In this document: positions 18,236-27,294 of the stretch, in pieces
How the letters are laid out: every line of letters starts with the position of its first letter
Position numbering within the stretch: the stretch's first letter is position 1
Assembly: GCF_030378065.1 (NCBI RefSeq)
Contig: NZ_JAUCGJ010000005.1
Location: 56,231-120,230, forward strand
Direction: 5' to 3'
Source: Candidatus Venteria ishoeyi
GTDB lineage: Bacteria; Pseudomonadota; Gammaproteobacteria; Beggiatoales; Beggiatoaceae
Length of the DNA stretch: 64,000 nt
Notes under the pieces: model-generated
Databases searched by the model: none
Told to the model about the DNA's origin: nothing
What the model saw: the letters and a program-made list of their open reading frames with translations, nothing else
Made by a program: the position numbers and the translations under genes

Positions 18236-18511
18236 ATGAAGACTGAAATGCTAAGCACCCGAATTGATCATGACACCAAAACCGCTTTTACCAGGATATG
18301 TGACGAAGTAGGACTCAGTCCGTCACAAGCAGTAAAGCTCTTTGCCCGCGCCGTTATCAATTATGGCGGTATACCTTTTGAGCTAAAAACCCGTCAACCC
18401 AATGAACAGACTGTTGCCGCAATGAATGAGTTAATCCAGGGGGAAGGTCAAAAAGCCGATTCCCGATATTGTGGAGGTGGGTCATGTTATTTCCAGGCTG
18501 CAAAGAGGTGA
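18236..18511 (+). CDS. RelB/DinJ-family antitoxin with altered C-terminus
   Basis: The N-terminal 75 residues are a clear DinJ/RelB ribbon-helix-helix antitoxin: STRIDHDTKTAFTRICDEVGLSPSQAVKLFARAVINYGGIPFELK. After about residue 72 the sequence changes to QKADSRYCGGGSCYFQAAKR, which is a different frame of the toxin coding region. This indicates a deletion or frameshift that removed the antitoxin's toxin-wrapping tail. It is probably still able to bind DNA but not to neutralise a YafQ toxin normally. Confidence 0.75.
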   Translation: MKTEMLSTRIDHDTKTAFTRICDEVGLSPSQAVKLFARAVINYGGIPFELKTRQPNEQTVAAMNELIQGEGQKADSRYCGGGSCYFQAAKR

Positions 18512-18665
18512 AGCGTTGGATGCAAAATATGTCGATCATCAACTAACAGGCAATTGGGCCGGATTTCGTGACTGTCATATAAAACCGGACTTGGTTTTAA
18601 TTTATCGTATTGCCGGCGAAATATTGCAGCTTGCGCGGATTGGTTCACATGGTGAGTTGTTTTAG
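18471..18665 (+). pseudogene. truncated YafQ-family toxin
   Basis: The C-terminal part of a YafQ/RelE-type mRNA interferase is unmistakable: ALDAKYVDHQLTGNWAGFRDCHIKPDLVLIYRI...LARIGSHGELF, with the catalytic-region HxL, CHI and GSH positions. The first 25-30 residues, including the start, are missing. The frame opens within the end of the antitoxin gene, with only a GTG at 18471 available. It is consistent with an internal deletion that joined the antitoxin to the toxin body. An inactive relic is most likely. Confidence 0.72.
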
Positions 18666-18698
18666 GCGAATGTAGAAGCACTCCATATATTCCTCTAA

Positions 18699-18723
18699 CT
18701 CCCACGCATGGCGCGTGGGAACC
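18699..18723. repeat. palindromic repeat C, copy 2
   Basis: CTCCCACGC/GCGTGGGAACC stem around ATGGC, in the 73-bp gap between two convergent genes. It lies 15 bp beyond the stop codon of the cytochrome operon and could serve as terminator or 3' mRNA stabiliser for it. Confidence 0.7.
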
Positions 18724-18738
18724 AGAGAAGAGGCGTAA

Positions 18739-21150
18739 TTACTCACGTATTTTCTGGCTTCTAACCACCAGTAAGCCAATGATAAACAACAACAGGAATA
18801 TAGCTGCGGGTATCCCGTAGACTTTTTTCACATCCGTTTCCGGCGGTAACAACAACCAATACCAACTGGTCAGGGTATGTTTGGAACCTTGCTCGCCATT
18901 GCTGCCATCCCAGTTAGCAAAGGAGATAGGGATATAACGTCCTTCTTCAAAGTTAATATCACCGGATTTGCCGCCGGTGCGCGAGCGTTTCATGACGATT
19001 TGCCAGCGTCCATGCTGCCATTTGCCCGTGGCTTTTAAGTCTGCTGCCGATTCTCGCGGGGCGAGTTTGACATCCGGCCCGGTGGCATCAAACAACATGC
19101 TTCTGGCTTTGGCCTTGGGTTCTACGCTGCCTGCATTCCAATACCAGATAGTGGTGGGGTGCGCGCTGTCGCCGTGGCGGTAGAGCGGTTTAGTCACCAT
19201 AGGCGAGGTTTCATACGCGCCTTCTTTGGGGAATTGCAGTGCAAAGGCATCGGCGCTGAGTTCAAAACGCTCATCTTGAATCTGCACGGAAACTTTTTCT
19301 CCGGGGCGGCTGTCGGTTCGGTCATTAAGCTCTAATAAGAACACGATGTCGTTTTTGTTATACAAGGTGCGCACGGTAATCGCTTCCGCTAAAGGCGTGA
19401 ACAAACGCTCGTCTTTGATGATATTCGGCGCAAGGCGTAAACTCACGGCTTTGGCCTGCTGCCACAAGGCATCATCAGGGCTGTCAGGTAATTCACCGGC
19501 AATCGGCGTACCCCAGATAATATCAGTCTCACCGGGGGGTGGCGCGGCCTTATCACGCAGGGAATAGACAAAATTGGCAATGTGCCAGCGATCTTCCAGG
19601 CTGACGGGGTCTTTATTGCCTTCTTCCACAGCTCTATGCGCAGGCATGGGCGTACCAATGATGCCAATAGAGAGACGCTGGTAGATATTACTGATAATCT
19701 GAGCGCGTTGCTGCTCGTCTTGCAGTCCATCACTCACGGTATTGGTATTGCGCCACGTCCACGGGCTGGTTAAGTCTCTGGGCCAGATACGGTTTTCCCA
19801 GTCATCCGCCAGCCTTTTACCGGAAATGATATTACCCCGGCCTTCATCACCATGACATTCCGCGCAGGCTTTTTTGAACGCCTGCTGACCTTTTTGAATG
19901 GAATCTTCTGCATAAGGAACCTGACCTTCAGCGGGTTCACGTTCAGTAATGATAAGCGGGTTTTTACCGGTATACCGACCTTCATCATCAAATTCCTCAT
20001 CTTCAGCCTCTTCCGGTGCCCAGGTGCCGGTAATATCAAAGCTTTTAATCACGGGTACCAGGCTGCTAACTTGTTGTGGACTCATCAGCGTGTGCCAACC
20101 GGGCATACCGGTGCCCTGCAAACCTTCGTTGATGGTTTTAATTAAATCCTCATCTCTGGGTGGTAAAGCGCCGGGAGAGGTTTTATATTTAAATAAACCC
20201 AAAGAGAAATCACGCGGTTTGGGATAAAGAAACTCGGCGGCAACCCCATCACCCACGCCTTCATCGCCATGACACACCGCGCAACGGAAATCATATAAAT
20301 CCTTGCCCGTCATGGTGGCGCGTTTTTTGACCAGTTCATCTTTCATGCCGGTCACAACTTTGGATTGCGCAGCATCCCACATACGTGGCACCTGTCCGAC
20401 ATAATCATATAAATAGGTGATCACGTTCCAGACATCATCTTCGGACAGCATTTCATGCCACACCGGCATTGCAGAATTCCACGGCGTGCCTTCTTTGGGC
20501 AGACCCGGCCCGCCGGTGGTAATACGCCAGAATAAAAATGCTTCCTGCAATTGTGCAATAGTGCCGACATCCTGGAAATTAATCGGACGTGGATTAAAGG
20601 CATCGGCGAAATGTCCCACGCCATCCATCAAGTCGCCATGACAATAAAAGCAGTTCTGATAATAAACTTTTGTCCCGGCACTAATGGCTTCCTGATAGGT
20701 ATTTTTTGCCATTTCCGGGTCGCTTGCCAGTTGCGCTACTACGGTGTTACGAATGGGGTTTTCCAGTGTGGTGAGGTTATAGGTTTTGTTAAACACCTTA
20801 AGCTTGGAAGGTGGCGCGGGGTGTACCTGGCGCAGTTCCACCGGGGCATCAAATGAAGGTTTTAAGACATTGTAACTGGTGTAGGCAATAATTGCCGGGA
20901 TGGCAATTAAAAATCCCCAACGCACAATCAGCAGATTGGGTTGGCGCAAAACCGCCAGTATCGGGGACTTAAACTCAGTCCAGCGTGCTTCATCAAAGGA
21001 GAAAAACAATAAAACCCCGACGATGATGATGATCATGTATTGAATCAACAGGGTTTTTGGCAGCATTAAGGCGGGATAACTCAGACCCAGATACAAAATG
21101 GCAATCACCAGTACCGCTTGCCAGAAGGCAGGAATTCTAAAATTTTTCAT
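18739..21150 (-). CDS. membrane-anchored trihaem cytochrome c with ethylbenzene-dehydrogenase-like haem domain
   Basis: An 803-residue protein. Three N-terminal membrane segments (about 8-27, 33-52 and 75-95) are followed by three c-type haem sites: CFYCH, CAVCH and CAECH, near residues 170, 290 and 430. Residues 560-770 resemble the haem-binding gamma subunit of ethylbenzene and related dehydrogenases (EB_dh domain), with a C-terminal anchor helix before RSQKIRE. The haem domains face the periplasm. It is the last gene of a five-gene operon with a bd-oxidase-like subunit, overlapping the dihaem cytochrome gene by four bases (ATGA). It probably passes electrons to or from the membrane subunit. 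The donor is unknown. Confidence 0.82.
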   Translation of the reverse strand: MKNFRIPAFWQAVLVIAILYLGLSYPALMLPKTLLIQYMIIIIVGVLLFFSFDEARWTEFKSPILAVLRQPNLLIVRWGFLIAIPAIIAYTSYNVLKPSFDAPVELRQVHPAPPSKLKVFNKTYNLTTLENPIRNTVVAQLASDPEMAKNTYQEAISAGTKVYYQNCFYCHGDLMDGVGHFADAFNPRPINFQDVGTIAQLQEAFLFWRITTGGPGLPKEGTPWNSAMPVWHEMLSEDDVWNVITYLYDYVGQVPRMWDAAQSKVVTGMKDELVKKRATMTGKDLYDFRCAVCHGDEGVGDGVAAEFLYPKPRDFSLGLFKYKTSPGALPPRDEDLIKTINEGLQGTGMPGWHTLMSPQQVSSLVPVIKSFDITGTWAPEEAEDEEFDDEGRYTGKNPLIITEREPAEGQVPYAEDSIQKGQQAFKKACAECHGDEGRGNIISGKRLADDWENRIWPRDLTSPWTWRNTNTVSDGLQDEQQRAQIISNIYQRLSIGIIGTPMPAHRAVEEGNKDPVSLEDRWHIANFVYSLRDKAAPPPGETDIIWGTPIAGELPDSPDDALWQQAKAVSLRLAPNIIKDERLFTPLAEAITVRTLYNKNDIVFLLELNDRTDSRPGEKVSVQIQDERFELSADAFALQFPKEGAYETSPMVTKPLYRHGDSAHPTTIWYWNAGSVEPKAKARSMLFDATGPDVKLAPRESAADLKATGKWQHGRWQIVMKRSRTGGKSGDINFEEGRYIPISFANWDGSNGEQGSKHTLTSWYWLLLPPETDVKKVYGIPAAIFLLLFIIGLLVVRSQKIRE

Positions 21151-22055
21151 TGATTTTCTCCTGTGGTGCTGGTGGTGCTGGTCGTTGCAACTGCATCCTG
21201 CGGAGTGGGTGCAGCCGCGTCTGCACTCAAATAATCAACAATTAAATCCAATTCCCTGATGGTCATTTTATCGCCAAAATCTTTTGGCATCATATCGACA
21301 AAACCCTCAGCAATCACCGCAGCCGGATCAATAATACTCTGGCGGATGGCTTCTTTATTTAAGCGGGATTTTGCATCGACTAAAGACGGGCCGACAGGTG
21401 ATTCCGTAGCCATCATGCTATGACACGCCTGACAGCCATATTTTGCAGCAACGGCTTCCGGCGTGCTGGCAGATTCAACGGGCGCGGCAGTGCTGGTTTC
21501 GGTTTTGGCAACTTCAGCAGGGGCTTCTTTGGGTAGTTCAACCGTGACATCATTGCCGTCTTTGGCTTGCATAAACGCAATTACCGCATCCATTTCCAAC
21601 TGGGACAGCAGAATTGGCGCTTTATCCACTACCGGCATGGGTGATACGCTATCGTTAGAACCTTTTTTACCAAAACCTTTGACCACGTAGATACTGGGAT
21701 CAAGCATGGATTCGCGTAAATAGGCTTCGACATCGCTGGCTTTGCCTTTATAACGTTCATCTTTTAAGCGATTTTCACCATCTTGCACCATATTGCTGGC
21801 AAGAATATCGGGGGCGCGTCCCATGTTGTTATGACATAAGGTACAAGTGCCCTTGCCTTTGAATAGGGTTTCACCCAGCGCCACGAAAGAATCCATCGTT
21901 AATGCGCCTAAATCCACTTCTTTTTCAACCGGCGCTTCACCTTCTACCTGAGGCAGCAGGTTTGCAATCAGGGTAAAAACCAACGTTAAACCCAGGCAAA
22001 AGGCTAAAACCGTCAATAACACACCACCGGCTTGCTGTGGGTATGGTCTTGTCAT
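21147..22055 (-). CDS. membrane-anchored dihaem cytochrome c
   Basis: A 302-residue protein with one N-terminal membrane helix (about 10-32) and two cytochrome c domains. CTLCH is near residue 73 and CQACH near 207, each followed by a Met region that can supply the sixth ligand (SPMPVVDKAP and DMMPKDFGD). A Pro/Ala/Thr-rich linker joins the domains, and a low-complexity Thr/Ser tail ends the protein. It overlaps the upstream oxidase-like gene and the downstream trihaem gene by four bases each, so the three products are probably made together and form one complex. Role: periplasmic electron carrier within it. Confidence 0.85.
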   Translation of the reverse strand: MTRPYPQQAGGVLLTVLAFCLGLTLVFTLIANLLPQVEGEAPVEKEVDLGALTMDSFVALGETLFKGKGTCTLCHNNMGRAPDILASNMVQDGENRLKDERYKGKASDVEAYLRESMLDPSIYVVKGFGKKGSNDSVSPMPVVDKAPILLSQLEMDAVIAFMQAKDGNDVTVELPKEAPAEVAKTETSTAAPVESASTPEAVAAKYGCQACHSMMATESPVGPSLVDAKSRLNKEAIRQSIIDPAAVIAEGFVDMMPKDFGDKMTIRELDLIVDYLSADAAAPTPQDAVATTSTTSTTGENQ

Positions 22056-23920
22056 GACTGCGCCTCCTCTGGATTGGCTTGTTTGGTATCTGCCAAGGAG
22101 GCGATCCAGAAAATAAACAACACCATAATCAGGAAAATAATGGTGGCGATGGTCATCATGTTGCCCGCATAACCGATAGCTGGCACATAGTTATCCGGTG
22201 AATTGTCTTTCATCACTGTATACACATGCCAATGGGTACGCACTGAGGAACGTACATAACCCATGAGCGCCATGAGCCAGGTGAAAGCAATCGGCAAGGC
22301 AAACAGGGCGTATTGCGAGCGATTAGTAACCTGCCCCCAGATGGAAGGCAGTTTTTTAGCATCCTTAAATAAGAAGGCATCTATGGTGACACCCGCAATA
22401 ATAACAATCAGGGTGGATACCACCTGCATCACGCTGGAACCGACTTTGTACACGGTATTGGTGAAATAACCGTAATACACCCCGGCAAAAATTACATTGG
22501 CAATCGCCACCACATAAATGGCAACCATCAGCGCATTCAGCGCAGGCGCGTAACTGACTGTAGCAACCTTATCAGCGCGGCGATAAAGCTGGAACGACAG
22601 GAAGGTGAAAATCAGCATCAGGTTCACGGCAATATTTTTAGCCGGCATGATACCCAGCGGCCCCAGCAGATGATGGTGACTGCCGCCTAATTGTTTGATT
22701 TCATTTGCGCTGAGTATCAGGGTATGGGGTGTGACCCAGACTAAAAAGCAGGCCACCAGCACCATAGCGATATATTTAATCAACCAGGCATAGCGTTTGG
22801 AACCTTCGGTGCGTGACATGCCCGACCACAGGTAATAATTACCCGCTAATAAAATCGTGCCAATCAATACCGCCTGCACAATAAACAACCAGGCCAGAAT
22901 ACCACCCATTGCAGTAATGCCCATTTGCTGAGAGTAAGCATAAATTTCTGCCATCAGCCAGTAACCGGCAAAGGGCAGCGGCAAAAATGCTAAAATTGCA
23001 ATGAAGTTAGCGGTATAACCCATCCAGTCATAATGCGCGCGCATTTCCTGGGTTCTGGCGGAAAGAAACTTAAACGCGGCATAAGCGCCGACAATCGCGC
23101 CGCCAAAGGCGATATTGGCAATAAAGCGGTGCAGATTCACCGGATTCCATAAGGGGCCTTTGATGATTTCCCAAATGTTTCCGGTGACCGCGCCGGTTGC
23201 GATGTCCACGCCGGAGGGAGCCATCATGAATGTGGCCCAGGCATTGGCGATTACCAGCAAGGTTGAACCCACGACGTTCAGCCCCAAACCAATGGTTAAA
23301 TGCAGCCATTTGGCATTGCCATAGCGCAGCGCATACCAACTGTAATAATAAATATATAAAAACGCGCTTTCAAAAAAGAACAATAAAGCATAAACCAGCA
23401 CCTGACTGTCAAATACCCGCATCATGTAACCCATGACCTGCGGATACAGCAGGAATAAAGAAAACGCCAGCAGACCACCGAGTAAGGCCGTGATGGAATA
23501 AGCGGTCATGGAGATTTTCATGAATTCGTGCGCCATATCATCATAGCGCGCGTCTTTGGTTTTCATGCCCACCCATTCAATGACCAGTACAAACAGGGGC
23601 ACAGCCAATACAAAAGCGGCAAAAAATAAATGCAACTGCGCGACAATCCAGACCAGCCCCCGACTGCTGACGCCTACGCTGGGGTAATCTTCGCGCTTTA
23701 ATTTAGGCGCGGCGGTGGAGAGGTCAAGCACCGCTTCCTGATGTCCGCTATCATGCGCAGCATCTGCGGCTGCTACAGTTTCGGCATGAGCTGTTGTAAT
23801 CGGAGAAAAATCTGTTGCCAGTGATAATAGCGCCACCATTAAACAGGCAATGATGAACAATCCTGTTACCTTAAAAATGGGTACTTGGGAAATGGGTTTG
23901 AGTAGGATGTCTCGCTTCAT
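22052..23920 (-). CDS. cytochrome bd-type oxidase subunit I-like membrane protein
   Basis: A 622-residue protein with about 13-14 membrane helices. Several segments follow the CydA pattern: a helix beginning LHLFFAAFVLAVPLFVLVIEW (haem-ligand His), a long QVLVYALLFFFESAFLYIYYYSW helix, NAWATFMMAPSGVD and NLHRFIANIAFGGAIVGAY. The Q-loop quinol signature GRQPW is absent, there is no CydB gene, and extra C-terminal helices are present. An N-terminal hydrophobic segment and periplasmic-type stretch are also unusual. It resembles the divergent bd-superfamily subunits seen beside c-type cytochromes in some chemolithotrophs. Electrons may come from cytochrome c and not from quinol; that is inference. 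Oxygen reduction is not proven. Confidence 0.72.
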   Translation of the reverse strand: MKRDILLKPISQVPIFKVTGLFIIACLMVALLSLATDFSPITTAHAETVAAADAAHDSGHQEAVLDLSTAAPKLKREDYPSVGVSSRGLVWIVAQLHLFFAAFVLAVPLFVLVIEWVGMKTKDARYDDMAHEFMKISMTAYSITALLGGLLAFSLFLLYPQVMGYMMRVFDSQVLVYALLFFFESAFLYIYYYSWYALRYGNAKWLHLTIGLGLNVVGSTLLVIANAWATFMMAPSGVDIATGAVTGNIWEIIKGPLWNPVNLHRFIANIAFGGAIVGAYAAFKFLSARTQEMRAHYDWMGYTANFIAILAFLPLPFAGYWLMAEIYAYSQQMGITAMGGILAWLFIVQAVLIGTILLAGNYYLWSGMSRTEGSKRYAWLIKYIAMVLVACFLVWVTPHTLILSANEIKQLGGSHHHLLGPLGIMPAKNIAVNLMLIFTFLSFQLYRRADKVATVSYAPALNALMVAIYVVAIANVIFAGVYYGYFTNTVYKVGSSVMQVVSTLIVIIAGVTIDAFLFKDAKKLPSIWGQVTNRSQYALFALPIAFTWLMALMGYVRSSVRTHWHVYTVMKDNSPDNYVPAIGYAGNMMTIATIIFLIMVLFIFWIASLADTKQANPEEAQS

Positions 23921-23930
23921 GAGCTTGCCT

Positions 23931-24068
23931 TCATTGTGCAGGTGTTAAATCAATATTAAGCGGCAGTCCTTGCATTGACATAATGCCGTGATTAATGAGA
24001 TAGAAGACCAGCAAAGTCACCGCAAATGCAGTAATCCAGGTCACCAGGGGGTTTTTAAAAAAATTCAT
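23931..24068 (-). CDS. small one-helix membrane protein of the oxidase-like operon
   Basis: A 45-residue protein, MNFFKNPLVTWITAFAVT...LTPAQ, with one membrane helix (about 9-27). It starts at ATG 24068 and ends 10 bp before the oxidase-like gene. By size and position it may play the role of CydX/CydH-like stabilising subunits, though the sequence is not recognisably homologous. Short but convincing because of the tight packing in the operon. Confidence 0.65.
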   Translation of the reverse strand: MNFFKNPLVTWITAFAVTLLVFYLINHGIMSMQGLPLNIDLTPAQ

Positions 24069-24071
24069 GCT

Positions 24072-24209
24072 TCAGCCTCCATGCGGGGTGACGCCATGTG
24101 AATAAATCACCAGCCACCAGGCAAATATCAATGAAATAATCAGCGCAATTGTGAAAACTTTGGGGCCCCAATTTTCACCCAGCAAAGCCAGGAACCACTT
24201 TTTTAACAT
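24072..24209 (-). CDS. small one-helix membrane protein, first gene of the oxidase-like operon
   Basis: A 45-residue protein, MLKKWFLALLGENWGPKVFT...GVTPHGG, with one membrane helix (about 18-37). A strong GGAGG ribosome binding site lies seven bases before the ATG. It is separated from the next small gene by three bases. It is the first gene of the operon on the minus strand. Function unknown; a subunit or assembly role in the complex is inferred from position. Confidence 0.65.
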   Translation of the reverse strand: MLKKWFLALLGENWGPKVFTIALIISLIFAWWLVIYSHGVTPHGG

Positions 24210-24461
24210 TACTTTCCTCCTTCATTGAAACATGAAACATGAGAGTGCAGGCAAGGAGTATACCAAGAAAAAGTAAGGTTTAAGCTGGAAAGAAAATGTC
24301 TGTTAATAAGGTCTTTTATGACTGATATTATTGGATTTTTATTTTTAGCATATCATTCAGGAAAATGGTTTTTTATCGCTGTGAGGGTGAAATTTTGCAG
24401 CTTGCATTCATGTAGACACAAAATAGTGAACAATTTGTTCAATCCGTATAAAAACAGTGGA

Positions 24462-24475
24462 TTGATTTATATCAA
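24462..24475. promoter_or_regulatory. perfect FNR/Anr-type site
   Basis: TTGATTTATATCAA matches the FNR consensus TTGAT-N4-ATCAA at every fixed base. It lies in the 394-bp divergent gap (24210-24603), 129 bp before the HEAT-repeat gene and 253 bp before the oxidase-like operon, and could act on either. The rest of the gap is AT-rich; I see no other gene in it. Confidence 0.55.
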
Positions 24476-24603
24476 GTTTGCTGAACTTATTCCTGGTTAA
24501 ATACGTTAAGTAACTGAATTTTTAATTAAATTAACCTCTATTTTCCATTGGTATTATACTTGCCTTCTATCTTTTTCAGCTTTTGTAATTTCAGGATACT
24601 ATT

Positions 24604-27060
24604 GTGGTAACAATCCAGGATCAAATCAGCACACGTTTACATCAACTTATCCAGGAAGGTGACGATGTCGATCGTTGTTATACCGTTCGCACTCTGGGTT
24701 TAATGCAGGATAAATCCGCCATTCCCTTATTAACAAACTGCTTGCATGATGAAGATGTGGATGTTTGTATTGATACGGTCATGGCCTTGGCAGATATGCA
24801 GGATGCTTCCAGTGCCGGTACTTTGATTGAATCGCTGTTAAAAGACCCTGATGGCGAAGTGAAAGTGGCTGCGGTTAAAGCGCTGGTTCAACTGAAAAGC
24901 GTTGAGGCCATTCCGCATTTACTGGAAGTGGCAGAGCATCGCCCGGAAAACATTAATTTTGAAAGCGGCGACTGGGATGACTGGTGGGATATTCAGTTAG
25001 AAGCAATTAAAGGGCTTGGAGAATTGCAGGTTACGGATGCGGTTCCGGTGTTAGAGCGCATTTTAACGGCAGATGAAGGCCAGGATATTGAAAGCGAGAT
25101 TCTGACTGCCCTGGCGCAAATTGGTGGTGAGGCCAACGAGGTTTTAACGCGGCGTCTGCAACATGGTAGCGATAAACAACGCCGCAGGGTTGCGCGCGCA
25201 TTGCGTAACAGTCGTGACAAAACCACATTTAAGCTCATGGAGCAGACGTTACAGGATAAAAATCATTATGTGCGCGCTGCTGGCATAGAAGCACTCAGAG
25301 AACGGCGAGCCGTACAATATTTACCCATTATATTTGTATTATTTCGTGATGAAGATCCGCAGGTCAGAAGTGTCGCCTTAAAAACCGCGCAGCAACTTAT
25401 CCAGTTGATGAGTCAGGCCGGGATTAATAATATTCCTGATATGAGTGCTGAGTTATTGGGTCTGTTACATGATAAAGACTTTACGGTAAAAGCTAACGTA
25501 CTTAAAGCCCTGTGTTATCAGCCGCTTAAACTTCAGGGCCGTGCTGAGCAGGATTTTATTGTTTTATTAAATGAATGTACGCAGTCCAGTTTATGTTTTG
25601 ATGCCTTATGTCAATTTATCATAAAACAGCAGCTCAGCGCCGCTATAAAAAAACTGATGATTATCAGCCGGGAAACTCAGCAAAACGCTGAAGTGCGTGC
25701 CAGTGCATTAAAAACCCTGGGGCAGTTAAAACAGTGGCATTCAGCGATTGAACACACCATTTATCACTGCATGTACGATGATGAAAAACTGGTACGCTTA
25801 GCGGCAATTGAAGCTTTAACGACTTTAGACACCTGTTTTCCTGTAGGCAGTGATTTAAACGCTTTGCTCACAGAAGCGGCACAGGCAGAAGGCATTAAAC
25901 CGGCAGGCAAGTTACCGATTGATATTATCACCGATGCGGTGGAAGGGCGCTTGACGCCGCCTGCGACTAAAAAAGTTATTCCGATTCAGAATGCAGAGAC
26001 GCAAGCGGAAACAAGTGATGAAGTGACTGGAAAAGTGACTGGAAAAATAGCTGAGAAAACGGCGGAGAAAGCAGCCACAGATGACCAGGAAGCGCATACG
26101 GATTTTGTCGAAAATGCTTTGGAGCAAATCTCTGACAGCATCAAAAAAGGCGAGCAACCCCAACCCCTATCAACCCTGGATGCAATTGCCATCAGTCAGG
26201 TAGAACATCAATTGCAACAGGAAGAAGGCAATGAAACGCAACAAGCAGATGAACCGGCTGAAGACTTAGAAGACTTTTTAGAGTTAACGGAACAAAACCG
26301 GGAAACCGCAAAATGGCTGTTTACCCGCGACACACCGGATGTTGCAACGGATATACGTCGTCTGGCTGCGCGTTATATCCACCAGTCGAAAACCAAAACC
26401 AGCTTACAAACCCTACTGGCAACCTTAAATACAACGGAAGACACAATATTAAAACAGGAAATCATGAATTCCCTGACTGAATTAAGCGAATTAAAACCCC
26501 AGCTATCAGCACAGGAAGTAGATGAAATCCGGCAACAACTGCTTGATTTATTAAATGCAGAAAATCGGGACTTAAGAATTGTTGCCACCCGCGCTTTAGC
26601 CAAGTGGGGCAAAGCCAGTGATGTTGAAGTGCTGATGCAGGCCTTAAGCGACAAAGAAGTGGCGATGCAAATTCAGGTTGTGCATACATTGGCTGAGTTA
26701 TCCGGGCTTGCAGTGGATGATGATGAGATTGATTATCCAACTATCATTGAACAACTATTACAGCAGCTTAAAGGCAATAAGGCCGGTACGCAGCGTGCGG
26801 TGGCAAACGTGATACCCGGCCTTTTGCGCAGTAAACCCAATAGCATAAGCGTGCCAACACTGGACACCATCATTGACCAGTTTATTGATGCCGGACTTTC
26901 TGGTAAAGACGGACAGGCGCAAGTGATGAGCCAATGCTTAAATCAAATTGATAAAGACCAGTCGAGCATACGTTTATTAAACAAACTGGAACAGTTGCAA
27001 ACCAGTGTTGAGCGCCGCTATGTGGTGGAAATGTTAGGCATGTTACATCAGGTTTCTTGA
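24604..27060 (+). CDS. HEAT-repeat protein
   Basis: An 818-residue protein starting at GTG, with AGGA eight bases upstream. Two blocks of HEAT/PBS-lyase-like helical repeats (about residues 15-430 and 570-810), e.g. DEDVDVCIDTVMALADM and DPDGEVKVAAVKALVQL, flank an acidic low-complexity linker (about 445-560, rich in Glu, Lys and Thr). HEAT repeats form superhelical protein-binding scaffolds. There is no signal peptide, membrane segment or enzymatic motif. It is divergent from the oxidase-like operon with a possible FNR site between them, which may hint at shared control. Partner and function unknown. Confidence 0.8.
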   Translation: MVTIQDQISTRLHQLIQEGDDVDRCYTVRTLGLMQDKSAIPLLTNCLHDEDVDVCIDTVMALADMQDASSAGTLIESLLKDPDGEVKVAAVKALVQLKSVEAIPHLLEVAEHRPENINFESGDWDDWWDIQLEAIKGLGELQVTDAVPVLERILTADEGQDIESEILTALAQIGGEANEVLTRRLQHGSDKQRRRVARALRNSRDKTTFKLMEQTLQDKNHYVRAAGIEALRERRAVQYLPIIFVLFRDEDPQVRSVALKTAQQLIQLMSQAGINNIPDMSAELLGLLHDKDFTVKANVLKALCYQPLKLQGRAEQDFIVLLNECTQSSLCFDALCQFIIKQQLSAAIKKLMIISRETQQNAEVRASALKTLGQLKQWHSAIEHTIYHCMYDDEKLVRLAAIEALTTLDTCFPVGSDLNALLTEAAQAEGIKPAGKLPIDIITDAVEGRLTPPATKKVIPIQNAETQAETSDEVTGKVTGKIAEKTAEKAATDDQEAHTDFVENALEQISDSIKKGEQPQPLSTLDAIAISQVEHQLQQEEGNETQQADEPAEDLEDFLELTEQNRETAKWLFTRDTPDVATDIRRLAARYIHQSKTKTSLQTLLATLNTTEDTILKQEIMNSLTELSELKPQLSAQEVDEIRQQLLDLLNAENRDLRIVATRALAKWGKASDVEVLMQALSDKEVAMQIQVVHTLAELSGLAVDDDEIDYPTIIEQLLQQLKGNKAGTQRAVANVIPGLLRSKPNSISVPTLDTIIDQFIDAGLSGKDGQAQVMSQCLNQIDKDQSSIRLLNKLEQLQTSVERRYVVEMLGMLHQVS

Positions 27061-27230
27061 TGCTGGTGTTATGCAAAAGCTTATTTTTCACAGGTTTTGA
27101 AGCTTTAGAAACGTGAAAAAACCACTTTTGCTTCACGCTGGTTTTTCATAACCTGGCGTAAGTTTTTTTAAGAATAAGTAATGAATTTCAGTACTTGCTA
27201 TCAAGAATTTAGCGTGAGGTGGAAGCGGTT

Positions 27231-27251
27231 TTTTGCACCCTAAGTGCAAAA
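27231..27251. other. hairpin upstream of the cupredoxin gene
   Basis: TTTTGCAC and GTGCAAAA form an 8-bp stem with a five-base loop, 43 bp before the cupredoxin start. It may be an operator or a 5'UTR stem; there is no T-run after it. The 180-bp gap before it (27061-27230) shows nothing else certain. Confidence 0.45.
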
Positions 27252-27294
27252 TGAAGCTTACACCGAACTCAGATTACTTAACATGGAGAAAGTT

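Noticed and set aside
24318..24500. 60-residue frame MTDIIGFLFLAYHS... in the divergent gap.
   Set aside because: AT-rich, no ribosome binding site, and it runs across the FNR-type site; more likely regulatory DNA.
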